Part shown: one piece after another, positions 23,393 through 34,176 of the stretch
Position numbering within the stretch: position 1 is the stretch's first letter
Layout: each line of letters begins with the position of its first letter
Origin: Arthrinium phaeospermum
Lineage: Eukaryota > Ascomycota > Sordariomycetes > Amphisphaeriales > Apiosporaceae
DNA length: 64,000 nucleotides
Direction of reading: 5' to 3'
Assembly: GCA_006503535.1 (NCBI GenBank)
Contig: QYRS01000008.1
Location: forward strand, 2,937,532 to 3,001,531
Program-made: the position numbers and the translations under genes
The notes under the pieces: model-generated
Databases searched by the model: none
What the model saw: the letters and a program-made list of their open reading frames with translations, nothing else
Told to the model about the DNA's origin: nothing

Positions 23393-25973
23393 TCAAATCA
23401 GCACTCTACATGAAGTTTTCACCTTTCCCATAGCCAGATCCTCTGCCAGGTCGCCTTCGTAAACCATCAAATTCTCAACATAAGCCTGCCCAATATAACG
23501 GTAGCGATCCTGTCCTTCGGCTTTCTTGTCCTCTTTGAGTATCCTTCTCAGGATGATAGGTGTCTGACAGCCCATGGCGACGTAGACTTCATCCCATGCA
23601 GGAGATCCTCGGGCCCCAAGCCGAGGCTTCCGCATTGAGTTTTGAAGAACTTCCTTCTCGTGTAGACCGTTTCCCGCATGCCATCATGGTGTTGGTCGGC
23701 CACCTCGTCTGCCGGTAAGTTCTTGAACGCGGTGCGAGCCCATGTTGTCCCATCTCTCGTTCCCTCGTCTGGCGCAGAGGTCCGGGACGACTCTTCAGCA
23801 AGTTGCGACCAGTTGTCGAGGACACTCTCCTTGTCCAAAACCCCCATCAAAGAAGACCGCATGCTGACAGGCGTGCCATTCATGATGTCCAGCAACTCTC
23901 GCTTCAAGCTATTGACGGAGGCGTTGTAGGCAGGCCCGACAGACGATACAGTGAGACAGACATGTTGGAGAACATGCACCGACAACGCGTTGCTGACGCC
24001 AAGAACATCCGATTCGAAAGTCTCAGGAATTGCCAGATTCCCCGCGGCGGAGTAAGTCCCCAATCCCTCCTCATCTGGAAGCCCGGTCCAGAGCGGTCTG
24101 AGCTGCAGCCCTTGGCGCACGGCGTCACGATCTGTAAACGCGGGGCACCAGCTCGGGAGAGAGGCGTTTTGGTCTGATTCCTTAGATGACTGTTTCGAAT
24201 GAGTGGGACGTTGCCGTAAACATTCGGCCAGCGCCAGTATGGAGAGGGACCGGGAATGGCGAATATGGGCTTTGGCGAACTCGATCATCAGTTCCGAGGC
24301 ATGGCGGGTGTAGCTGGGCGCGCACAGCTCGGGCTCTTCGGACAGACCTTGCAGGGCGAAGATCTTGTCCCGCGGGTCTGTCGCCTCTCTAGTGCGGAAG
24401 TCGAACATGAGCGCCAGCAGGTTGGTCCCGCGAGATTCACTTGAGACCGACCTTGAAAGCCCTGGGCCCTTACTGCGGCTCTTCTGAACAAGCCTCTTTC
24501 GTTGGTAATAATGCGTGTCGACTGCCAAAAAGTCCTCCAGATGGACTCCGCTTGCTTCGGCGCGGAAGCAAGGCTGAGACGACGTCCGGTGAACAAGACG
24601 AGAGAACTCGTCCCATGCAAGCTCGCATGTACCGCAGTGGACGACAGCATGGCGTGCAAGAACGACCTCCTGAATGACCCACGTCCTTGTTTACCATAGA
24701 CTACTGAGCAGCTCTGCCGCCACGCGAACGTCGCCATTATGAATATGACTGGCTTCCGGTTTGCTCTCGGCAGATCGGAACGCTTGCCTCAAGCCCCATA
24801 GTGAGCGCCTCCCAAGGAACATGACGACCTGCCGTGCAAACGAGTATATCTGGGTCATGCAGCGCACCTGGCTCGCCCGCTCATCCAGGTCGCCCTGGTT
24901 GATGCATATTGCGTCAATCCAGACCGTTCTGGGCTTTGCAGGGCTGCGCAATCGTACCAGGTTTCGATAGAGACTGCGAGAGACGAGAAAAGAGAGTCCA
25001 TTAACGGTTACGGTGACGCTGGGGGATCACTTCCCCAGACGTAGGAAACGGCTTCGTATTCGGGAGCGTGTTCGTCGTCGGAGAGCCGGGCAACCTGGAG
25101 CCTGCAAGACAACGGTTCCAGTCGATGCCCAGGCTGTATCGTAAGAAGCGAAACGTCTGCTCTTCGGAAGGCGTAAGTTTCGTAGATATGACGGTTAGAG
25201 TGATGCGCTCTATGCCAGTCCTGCTGACCCAATTTCTCGTACTTGGAAACAGCCGTTACGTAGCATTCGATGATCCGCTTGACGATAAGCTTCGGAGACT
25301 CCAGCACCACATCAACCCACGACAAGAATATCCATGCGCCATCATCCGCCTTGGCATAGTAAAGCGCCACGGCAAGGATAACTTCCACTACGTTGGCAAC
25401 AGGCGTGCTTTCAATTTACGTGCAACCAGACAAAGTGGTCGATGGCTATGTTGTTGATGACCGGCCAAAGCAGGTGTGACGGCAGGGCTAGTTCGAGTAC
25501 GGCATCGGCCCATGTCTCGCATCGCTCTCGCAGAGACTTGGTTCTCAGGATGAGAACGCGGATGAGACGAACTGCCGCCGTCTGACACCTCCCTGCTAGT
25601 GGAAGGGAAGGCCCGATTACAGTGGTCAACCAGATAGATGCAGGATCGCATAGGGAGACAGAACAGAGTGACAAGGCAGTATAATGCTGTCATGGCAATA
25701 GATAGGGTGTGCCGAACGTCGTGATAGTGAGAGTGACGATGGCAAGTGTGCAGAAACCTTTCAGTGCCTGCACCGCTCGCATGACACTGACGGCGGCGCG
25801 GTAGGATAGCGAGGCCCTTTTGCTGCCCGCAATCACCAGACAAGAGAGGATGTGGGCCAAAAGCAGCCCGACCAACCCAGATAGGTCAGTATCATGAGCC
25901 CGATCCACGGGATGGATATGAACGGGTAAACGGCAAGAAACGCAAAAACGAAAGCAACGCTGTACAGCGACAT
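23393..25973 (-). pseudogene. HET-domain gene with N-terminal membrane region, interrupted
   Basis: HET domains mediate heterokaryon-incompatibility cell death. From the ATG at 25973 the N-terminus is hydrophobic (SVAFVFAFLAVYPFISIPWI, then GLVGLLLAHILSCLVIAG and ALYCLVTLFCLP), suggesting several membrane helices; the parts lie in different frames. A junction near 25410 is unresolved (short intron or frameshift). The HET core follows: YEAVSYVWGSD, TVWIDAICINQGDLDERASQ, TWVIQEVVLARHAVVHCG, then a long C-terminal part (TDPRDKIFALQGLSEEP, WCPAFTDRD) ending GDEVYVAMGCQ near 23600. Frame breaks occur near 25021 (C run) and 23593 (G run). A TAA at 24691-24693 is exactly in frame where an aromatic residue normally precedes TRTWVIQEV, and no indel explains it. 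Expected product is about 860 aa. It is either a true pseudogene allele or error-laden. Confidence 0.75.
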
Positions 25974-27139
25974 GGCGAGCACTGTTTGGCGTAGGCTCAA
26001 TTGGAAAATAGCACATACAATGCTTCTCGAAGTTGTTCAAGCCGAGACCGGGATTTCAGGTTCGACACAGGTCATCTAACGGAAGCTGGCGAGTGCATCA
26101 TGGTGACATAGTGGCTTACCCTAGAAGGGGTGTTCTGATTCTGGCCAGACCCAAACAAGCCCTCTGTCATTCCACGGTACAGCATCTTTTGGACAGAAGC
26201 TCGACTGAAGAACAGCCACATATGTACATAGCAACCAATCAAGGACATTTACGAGTGGAGAATCTGCCATTTTCTTGTGTAACATCCGGTTGGTGCATCT
26301 GGGGTCTGAGTTGGGACCCTCCCGCTGTCTAAGGCTGTTGAACGTCCACCCAATCCAGGCTCGGCTCTCGCCTGTCGTGAACTCTAAAAGGGTCCTAGGA
26401 GGATAGTGCTCGGGATCACCCGTCTTGGCAGATGAAGCTTGCATGTCACCACTACCCGCGCCGGGACTTAGCAGAATCCCTGCCCCAAGCCGCACGGCCA
26501 AGGCTCAAACACAAAGCAATCATGCAGAGAGAGGATTGAGCCTGTACATCTGTCTGGACATGTATCAGACTCGATCTATTGTCTCTGATCACGACTTCAC
26601 GTTAACTGCCTTGGGAAATAAGGATAGAGCAGAGTGGATACGCTGGAAAGCTGCTGCATAGTCCGGCGGTTGCTCCGTCAGGGCACGTGATTGGCGGACG
26701 GGCGAACGTTAGTCGGTCTGTAGCAAAACGTTGCAGTCCGGGGGCTGGACGGATTTTCCACGGAGGCTCGGGAACGACAAGGCACGGCTCGGGACCGTGT
26801 CCGATCGAGGAGGAGCCCCCCGTACGTTCGACCGGGATATCAAGTTGCATAGTCTATGATGATCTGTTGCTTGCTCTCGACCGTCAGCTTTGCATATTTA
26901 CAAACCTTGAAAGAGCAATTCACACGACAGTGCTTGGCGTGCTCGTTGATCGAGTCTTTGGCAAATTGGACCTGGACGAGGATGATGAGCATCTGTCTTG
27001 CCCAGGGTAATAGCAGTTCAGTAGTCGAATATAAATACCTGCTTATATGGTGCCCTGTAGAACAAGAGAAACATGGCAAGATAGCAAACGATCAAGAGTA
27101 GATGCCCCCTCTTGAGACTCCCCGACCAACACTGTGACC
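25974..27139. other. Intergenic region, promoter of the TAS1-like gene at right
   Basis: I find no supported gene. The right end is GC-rich around 26.69-26.83 kb, with a repeated GGCTCGGGA element, then AT-rich up to the TATA-like box. It separates the HET gene and the synthetase, which are divergently transcribed. Confidence 0.5.
27030..27037 (+). promoter_or_regulatory. TATA-like box upstream of TAS1-like gene
   Basis: TATAAATA lies about 103 bp before the ATG at 27140, at a normal distance for a fungal core promoter given a short leader. Confidence 0.5.
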
Positions 27140-30100
27140 ATGGCTGGCAGACCACTCCCTTTCCTCACAAGCCCGGCGCCACGCCCCGAGACGGCATCGA
27201 GCTTTAGACACTCTCCTCCGGCTGAAAATGTCATTTCCGTGCTCCCTTTGTCCAAAGTGCAGCTGGCTCTGTGGTTCGACTACTTGCAGTGCCCGACCTC
27301 GTCCCACTACCTCCTGACGCTCAAGGTGGATCTAAGCCCTCATACACTCAGCCTGGACAGGTTGGTACAAGGTATGGCAGCACGGAGAGGCTCTTGGACA
27401 ACTTGTTCAGCCACACTACTGACAGCCCGCCTGACCAGTAATCCAAATCCTGGGCATGCGGCACTCGATGCTGCGAACGACGTTTCACGTGGATCCGGAC
27501 ACGGACGACATCGCCAAGTCGTGCATGGCCGTGCATGACGACACCTCGGTCCAGGAAATCGAGGTCATTGTGGACGAGACCAAGCTGCACGCCGCCCTGC
27601 GCCGCCCGTTCCAGCTGTCCATGCAGTTCCCCGTTCGCTGGGTGATACTCATGCAGCTCGCGTGTGTCGGCGGCGCCGTCCAGAACGGCTATAGCGTTTT
27701 CGCGGTGGGCCACCATATTGCCGTGGACGGGACATCGATGAGCTCGCTGTCAAACGAGCTACTGCAGGCTCTGGAGCCCGGGGCAATCGATGCCGCATCC
27801 CTAAAGAACATCCCTCCGAGTCGCCAATATGGGGACTACATTCACAGGCAGGCAAGTTCTGCAAGTCAAGATACTCACACGGACCTGCTGCTGATCTCAT
27901 GTTGTGGTACCAGGACGCCTACCTGCGCAGCCAGGCCAGCCTAGCGGCCAGCAAGTTCTGGATGTCGCAGCTACGACACACGCAGCCGTTTGAATGGACA
28001 GTACCAAAACCCCGACAGAGCCCGACCCCTAATACCCCACAAGACTACCGGCGACTGGACACCTGGAGCTTCTTCTCCCACGCCGAGCTCCGGGAGTGGA
28101 GCGAGCCGTACAAGACGTCGTGGTTCCGCGTCGCCACGTCCATCGTCGGGCTCATCACGGCGGGCATAGCCAAGCCGCAGGCGCATCACGACCACGCCCT
28201 CATGGTGGCCCTGGGCGCCCGACACAAGGACTTTGACCAATGCGTCTCCCACATGGCCAATACGGTATGACCCTCAGGAAGATCTTGCAAGCGCGCGCTT
28301 CCGACATTAATTTCCAAAGCAGATGCCCGTCAAGTTCCCCCTGTCGTCACTGCTGCGCAGCGGGGCCAGCTTCGCCGACGCCGTCAAAGCCATGGGACGG
28401 AATGTGTCGGCGGCGAAGAAGCACGAGATGTTCCCCTTCATGTCGCTCATGGAGGAGGCCAAGGGGGCCATGGAATCCCACCTGCTGGCTTTCAAGGTGG
28501 CCGTCACCTTTTCGCCCAAGCTGGCGAGCCAGAGCTGCGAGCTGTATCCCGTCGAGGGCGTCTGGGACCTGTTTTCTGTTTCCTCGAGCACGACGACGGC
28601 GTCTCTTTGGGGGTCAGTAGACATTCTCTGCGGCCTATTTGAAACAACAACTGACATTCTGCCATGGGACAGGTCATCAGCAACCCCCAGGTCTTCAGCC
28701 AGGAATCCTTGAACCAGCTCCAGTCCCTGTTCACCGAGACGGTGGCGCTGTCCAAGTCGCGGCCGACGGCGGGGCTGACGGATCTGTCGTTCCTGCACAA
28801 CCGGGCGCCGGCCCAGCTCATCCCGGGCCCAGCCATGGACGGCGACGTGGAGGCCATCAGCCGTTCGCGCGTGCACAGCCTCATCAAAGCCCGGGCCGCC
28901 GCCCAAGCCGATCTCGTCGCCCTCTCGTCGGCGGAACAGGGGTGCCGGATGACCTACGGCGAGCTCGCGGCCCGGAGCAGCCAGGTCGCCCACTTTCTGC
29001 GCCAGCCTTCGTCGGGTGTGGGGGTCGTCCAGGGCGATGCCGTGCTCGTCCATCTTGAGCGCGGGTTCGAGCAGGTCGTCTGGATCTTGGGAATCCTGGA
29101 GGCGGGCCTTTGCTACGTCGTCGTGGACAAGGCGTGGCCTGCTGCCAGGAAAGAGGCGGTGGTCGGGGTGGCCCAGGCGAAAGCCATTGTCACGGACACG
29201 GACACGGACACGCTGGACTTTGCCGTCTTTTCCCACGTTGTACACCTTGCCAAGTGCGGAGACGAGATCAGCAGCATGCCCAAAACACCCTTTGAAAGTG
29301 AAATTGCCGACGACGATCTGGCCTACGGTACGTGGATAGAACCTTTGCTCCTGATCAATCCTGCAACCGTAATTACGGACAGACGATGTTGACAATACCC
29401 AGTCGTGTTCACTTCGGGCTCCACCGGCCAGCCCAAGGGCGTCATGGTCGAGCACGCCAACCTGAGCCACTACGTCAGCTCGGCGCGGCAGGCGGTGCAG
29501 ATCGGACCCCACTCGCGCGTGCTGCAGCTCGCCTCGTTCGCCTTCGACGCCGTCGTGCTCGAGTACGCCGTCACCCTGGCCTACGGCGGCACGCTGTGCT
29601 TTGCCGACCATCCGCAGGTGCTCGTGGGCGACTACCTGGCCGACAGCATCGACCGCAACGAGATCAACTTCTTCCACTGCACGCCCTCGGTGCTCTCGAC
29701 CATCCCGGCCGACCGGCGCCTGTCCTCGCTGCGCATGGTCTCCGTCGGGGGTGAGGCGTCGCCCTCGGGGCTGCTGGACATCTGGCGGAGGAGGGTGGAG
29801 CTTCTGCATGCCTACGGACCGACCGAGACCACGTGAGTTGCCTTTTGAGATTTTCCAGTTCTGTTTGACCCCTAATTACATGTATTGACCGCTCACATGA
29901 CTGTAGTGTCATTGTCACCGTCCAACGGCTTCCGGAAGACGACTCTGCCTGCGAGCCAGTCGACGCTTCTGTCATTGGCCATGCTTCGCCCTACTCTCGC
30001 GTCCTCATTTGCGGGGAGGATGGCAGCAGCTTGGAACCCCTGGCCCCTGGCGAGCTGGGCGAAATCTGCATCGCCGGACCCCAGGTCACTCGAGGCTACA

Positions 30101-32421
30101 TGGGCCAGGAGGCTCTCACCAAACAAAAGTTCCGCTCCCTGGCGCTTGCAGACGGCAGTGGGGCCACGAAGACGACGACGACGCGGCTGTACCGGACCGG
30201 GGACAAGGGGTATCTCGACAAGACACACGGCAAGCTCTGCATCCAGGGCCGGATCGGCAACCGGGAGATCAAGGTGCGGGGATACCGCGTCGACCTGCAG
30301 GAGGTGGAGAAGAGCATCTTGGGCGGGAACCCGGACGTGACCATGGCCTCGGTGCAGCCGCTGGGCGACTCGTTGGTCGGGCTGCTGGTGCCGGCGTCGG
30401 TGGATGGCGAACGGGTCCGTCGCCGGCTGTTGAAGGACACGCCCAGCTATGCCGTGCCCACCCGGCTTCTTGCCGTCTCCATCCTGCCCCTGAATTCCAA
30501 TGGGAAGATTGACCATGCGCAAGCAGGCGAGGTAGCGCAACGGCTGATGGGACAGGGCAAGAAGCCGGCTTCGGGAGCGGCTGCTGCAGCCGTCGTGGCG
30601 TCGAGGAACATCGAAAGTGCATCCGAACCCGCCCAAGACAAGCTTCGCGCCCATCTTACGGCCGAGGTCTCGGCGCTGTGGTCGCAGCTGCTGGGGACGG
30701 AGCGGCAGATCAGCCCGGACGTGGGGTTCTTTGACGCCGGCGGGCACAGTCTGCTGTTGACCAAGCTCCACCGGCTGATCAAGGAGCGCTTCTCCACGGG
30801 CTCGCGGCTCGGCTTGATCGACATCTTCAGCCTCTCCTCGATTCGGAAGCAAGCTGACCGCCTCATGAGCTTGGTGGACATGGACGTCCTCATGCCCGCC
30901 GCTGCTTCTCCATTACTAATACAAAGTCCAAGCACCCCCTCCGACCGCAGCCAGTCCGTTTCCCTGGAGTCATCATCCGCCAGCAGCGTCTCGGATGCTG
31001 CTGCTGTAGCTGCGAACCACCCACCGCGTTATGCCATGGTGGGCATGTCGTGCCGCTACCCCGGCGCCGTAAACCCTCGGCAGCTGTGGGACGTGCTCAC
31101 GCAGCAGCGCGATGCCGCCACCACCTTCTCGGAAGCAAAACAGGGACATCATCTCCCTTTCCAACTGGCCGCGGACAGCGTGTTCGTGCCCCGCTACGGC
31201 GTCATCGACGGCCTCGCCGAATTCGACCCGGCCACCTACTCCCTTTCCCCGGCCGAAGCCGAAGCCATGGACCCACAGAAGCGCGTCTTTCTCGATGTGG
31301 CGTCGGAAGCGCTGAACGATGCCGACATGACGTCTGCTAGCAGTACCACCACCACGGGCAGCCCCATCGTCGGCGTCTTCGTCGGTGCAGCCCCCAACAC
31401 CTTTATCTCTTCGCCTGAGTGCCCCGAAGCCGAAGACGAAGAAGCCCCGCAATCCTTCAGCAACCACTACCGCCATTTGCTAGACTGCCCCATCGCCACC
31501 TTCGCATCGTACAAGCTCGGCCTCGAGGGACCCAACGTGACCCTCAACACGGCCTGCTCCTCGTCCCTGACGGCGCTGCAGCTGGCGTGCGCGTCCCTGG
31601 CCCAGGGCGACTGCGACGCGGCCCTGGTGGGCGGGGTCTCGATCGCCTTTCCCCAGGAGGGCGGCTACATCACCACCTCGGCGGGGAGCACCGAGGACGA
31701 GGCGGCGGGCGGCGGGGCCGTCTTCTCTCCCTCGGGCGCCTGCCGTCCTCTCGACGCCCGCGCCGACGGCGGCGTGCCGGCGGACGGCGTGGCCGCGGTC
31801 GTGGTGCGGCGGCTCGAGGATGCGCTGGCGGACGGGGATGCCGTCTATGCCGTGATCGAGGGCGTCGCCATCGGCTCGGACGGGGCCGCGGGCGACAAGC
31901 TGGGCCTGGGCGTGCCCAGCCCGTCGGGGCAGAGCCGCGCCGTGGAGGCGGCCGTGCGCCGGGCCGGGCTGGAGACGACGCTGCCGCATCTGCGGTACAT
32001 TGAGATGCACGGCTCGGGGACGCCCTGGGGCGACGCGCTCGAGGTTCGGGGGCTGCGCATGGCGTTTGCGCGGCTCGACAAGTCGTGGGCAGCGGCAGCG
32101 GCAGCAGCCCAGAAGGTCTACCTGGGCTCCAACAAAGGGAACTTTGGCAACGCCGAGGCGGCGTCGGGACTGCTGAGCCTGATCAAGGCCGCGCTGTCCC
32201 TGAACCGTGGCGTCGTGCCCCCGCCGCGCAGCTTCGAGGAGCCCAACCCGAACTGCGGGTTTGGCGAGAACAACAACGGCAGATTCGAGCCCTTGGCCAA
32301 AGAGATGGCGCTCCGGCCAGAGGACCGGGTGGGCGTGACCAGCATTGGCTACGGCGGCAGCAACGCACATGTGGTGTTGGGCTCCGCGAGGAATTTCGGA
32401 TTGGCGGAAAGCAAGTTCTGA
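27140..32421 (+). CDS. TAS1: TAS1-like NRPS-KS hybrid (C-A-PCP-KS), tetramic acid synthetase
   Basis: Seven exons: 27140-27371, 27439-27851, 27914-28264, 28323-28612, 28673-29327, 29403-29832 and 29907-32421; about 1,628 aa. Domains in order: condensation (HHIAVDG at 27711), adenylation (VFTSGSTGQPKG, YGPTET, YRTGDKG, NSNGKIDH), carrier (FFDAGGHSLL, attachment Ser codon 30748) and a terminal ketosynthase with no AT, reductase or thioesterase after it. KS active-site Cys is codon 31555 (NTACSSS) and His is codon 32008 (MHGSGTPWG). The third catalytic position, normally His, is Asn (32149, KGNFGNAEAA). This order and the Cys-His-Asn set are the known hallmarks of TAS1, which condenses isoleucine with an acetoacetyl unit and cyclises it to tenuazonic acid. 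The amino acid used here is not determined. Intron 2 is GC-AG. One T appears missing at TTTT 28571-28574. Confidence 0.92.
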
Positions 32422-32677
32422 ACTTTCTCGATGGCGGAGAGAGACTGGAAAAGCGTATAGATATTTTTTGCAATCACATTTGACTTGTGACGTTCGTGAA
32501 TCTTCGTTGGCTTGGTCTGGTCTTTCATAATGGCGAATCATTCTTCTACAACTAACCCTAGCTACTTGTGAGGGCTTGCATGAGAGAGGTAAATTGGAAA
32601 CGGCGCTAGGAAATATCCCAGAAGAATAGAAGGAACTTGAACGTGACAGGTAGAGCCTAACAAAGGACCTGGATTGG

Positions 32678-33805
32678 TCAAGTCATTCTAGCTAAGTTTG
32701 TAGCAATGGGCTCCCGAAGCTTCTCCTCGACCAACACCATAAACTCGGATACCCTAATCTTGTCCCAGTATGCTATATTATGCTGCGTGGAAAGCTGCGA
32801 CGTGAGCACCGACATGTCGGAGATCTTATCGGGTGGAGCCGGGCCTTGGAACAAGCAGCCCCGGATGGGGACGTACTTGATCTTGGACTCCCGTGCCATG
32901 TTTTTGGCCTTGTGCACCAGCGCATGCGCCTCCGCCCAGAGCACCGGGCCGGTGACGTGGTACATGGCGGTGAGGATCCTGTCCAGGTTGCGATCGTGGG
33001 CCTCGTCGACCGACCACGCCTGCGGCACGGCGTCGTAAAAGTTGAACAGGTCCGTGTTGAATCTATGGCGGCGACCCGAGGCATCGTCATCGGGACCCGG
33101 GGCCGGGAAGGTGCATTCAAAGTCTTGAGCGAAGCGACCGTTGCCGGTGGCGGGACCGGCCACGGGGAGGACGGAAACGGGGTTGGCCCCGGCCATCTTG
33201 GCGCGGACCAGTCCCAAGGCCGCCACCGGGGCAATGGATGCCCCCTGGCTGTGACCGGCGAAGATGACTTCGTACCCCGAGGGCAAATCCCGCAGGTACT
33301 GGTCGATGCGCTGCCCGGTGCCCGAGCTCGTCTTGCCCAGCACGATGGACACCCCCAGACAGGCCCCCTTGGCGCAGTAGGAGTGTGCCTCGTCGTCGGG
33401 CGAATCGTCCGTCTCGAAAGGGGGGATGCCGTCAGCAGGCGACCAAGATCGTACCCAGGCGTCGAAATCGACGACATGGTTGACGGCGCAGTTGATCTCC
33501 CTGAGCGCCATTTCGGACGCGGCCGCCGTGCCGGCGATGGCCACGACGCAGAGTTTCTGGCTGTCGTCCTCGGCGGCGAACCAGGCGCAGTCCGGCCCGT
33601 GGGTGTCGTCGTCGGGATGCTTCTTGTAGACTTTGGGGCCCCACGAGAGTGTCCAGTTGCCTGGCAATGTGGGCAGAAGATGGTCTAGTGCGTTGTTCAA
33701 GCGGCCTTGGAGGTTTTTCTCCGTGTCCTTGTAGTCTCCAGCTGTACCAGCAGCGAAGCCCAGGCAGTAAAGCTGTTGCGTCTGGGTATAGTCGAACTTG
33801 GCCAT
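32678..33805 (-). CDS. Lipase-fold (class 3-like) alpha/beta hydrolase, cytosolic
   Basis: A single intact exon of 375 aa from ATG 33805. It has no signal peptide, which is unusual for fungal lipases and points to an intracellular role. The nucleophile elbow is GHSQGASIAP, in the place of GHSxG of class 3 lipases, with a following VLPVAGPATGNGRFA and NFYDAVPQ matching the 'G.P..GN..FA' and 'N..D.VP' pattern of that fold, which supplies the Asp. It ends convergently with the synthetase, 256 bp away, and lies downstream of the MFS gene on the same strand, so cluster membership is plausible. The substrate is unknown; an ester or thioester of the pathway is conceivable but unproven. Confidence 0.8.
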   Translation of the reverse strand: MAKFDYTQTQQLYCLGFAAGTAGDYKDTEKNLQGRLNNALDHLLPTLPGNWTLSWGPKVYKKHPDDDTHGPDCAWFAAEDDSQKLCVVAIAGTAAASEMALREINCAVNHVVDFDAWVRSWSPADGIPPFETDDSPDDEAHSYCAKGACLGVSIVLGKTSSGTGQRIDQYLRDLPSGYEVIFAGHSQGASIAPVAALGLVRAKMAGANPVSVLPVAGPATGNGRFAQDFECTFPAPGPDDDASGRRHRFNTDLFNFYDAVPQAWSVDEAHDRNLDRILTAMYHVTGPVLWAEAHALVHKAKNMARESKIKYVPIRGCLFQGPAPPDKISDMSVLTSQLSTQHNIAYWDKIRVSEFMVLVEEKLREPIATNLARMT

Positions 33806-34176
33806 TGTTGAGAGCCGTCGGTATAACAGCGCGAAAAAAAGGATCTGAAAATAGTGATTATATCAATAAGAGGGATTCTTGATGATATGCGACATTCTAT
33901 GTTTAGAAACGTCTTATTTATACTATAACACATAGATATACAGAGTGATACCGCCGTTGAACAGTCACCCTGCTCAGAGGCAACGATCAGAAACCCGTTT
34001 TTACACAAGGACCACAGTTGATTTCCGGTGGACCAGTGAGAAAGGATGAGAGGCGAGTCTTGAGACAGGATAAGCTGGCATACCAAACGGATGCTACGCA
34101 AATGGTAACACTGTCTTACTCTGTGTGGTATGTGAACTGCTTGTGCCACTCCAGGATGCTCCCCATCACATCCCGC
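33806..34176. other. Intergenic region
   Basis: This is the promoter of the hydrolase gene and 3' DNA of the MFS gene. No open frame or repeat of note. Confidence 0.5.

Noticed and set aside
24186..24737. Open frames opposite or shifted from the HET gene
   Set aside because: They are other-frame readings of the HET core; the HET motifs lie in the minus frame described.
28307..29809. 500-codon minus-strand frame opposite the synthetase
   Set aside because: Antisense shadow of the condensation/adenylation coding sequence.
30973..32541. Minus-strand frames opposite the KS domain
   Set aside because: Antisense shadows of a clearly recognisable ketosynthase.
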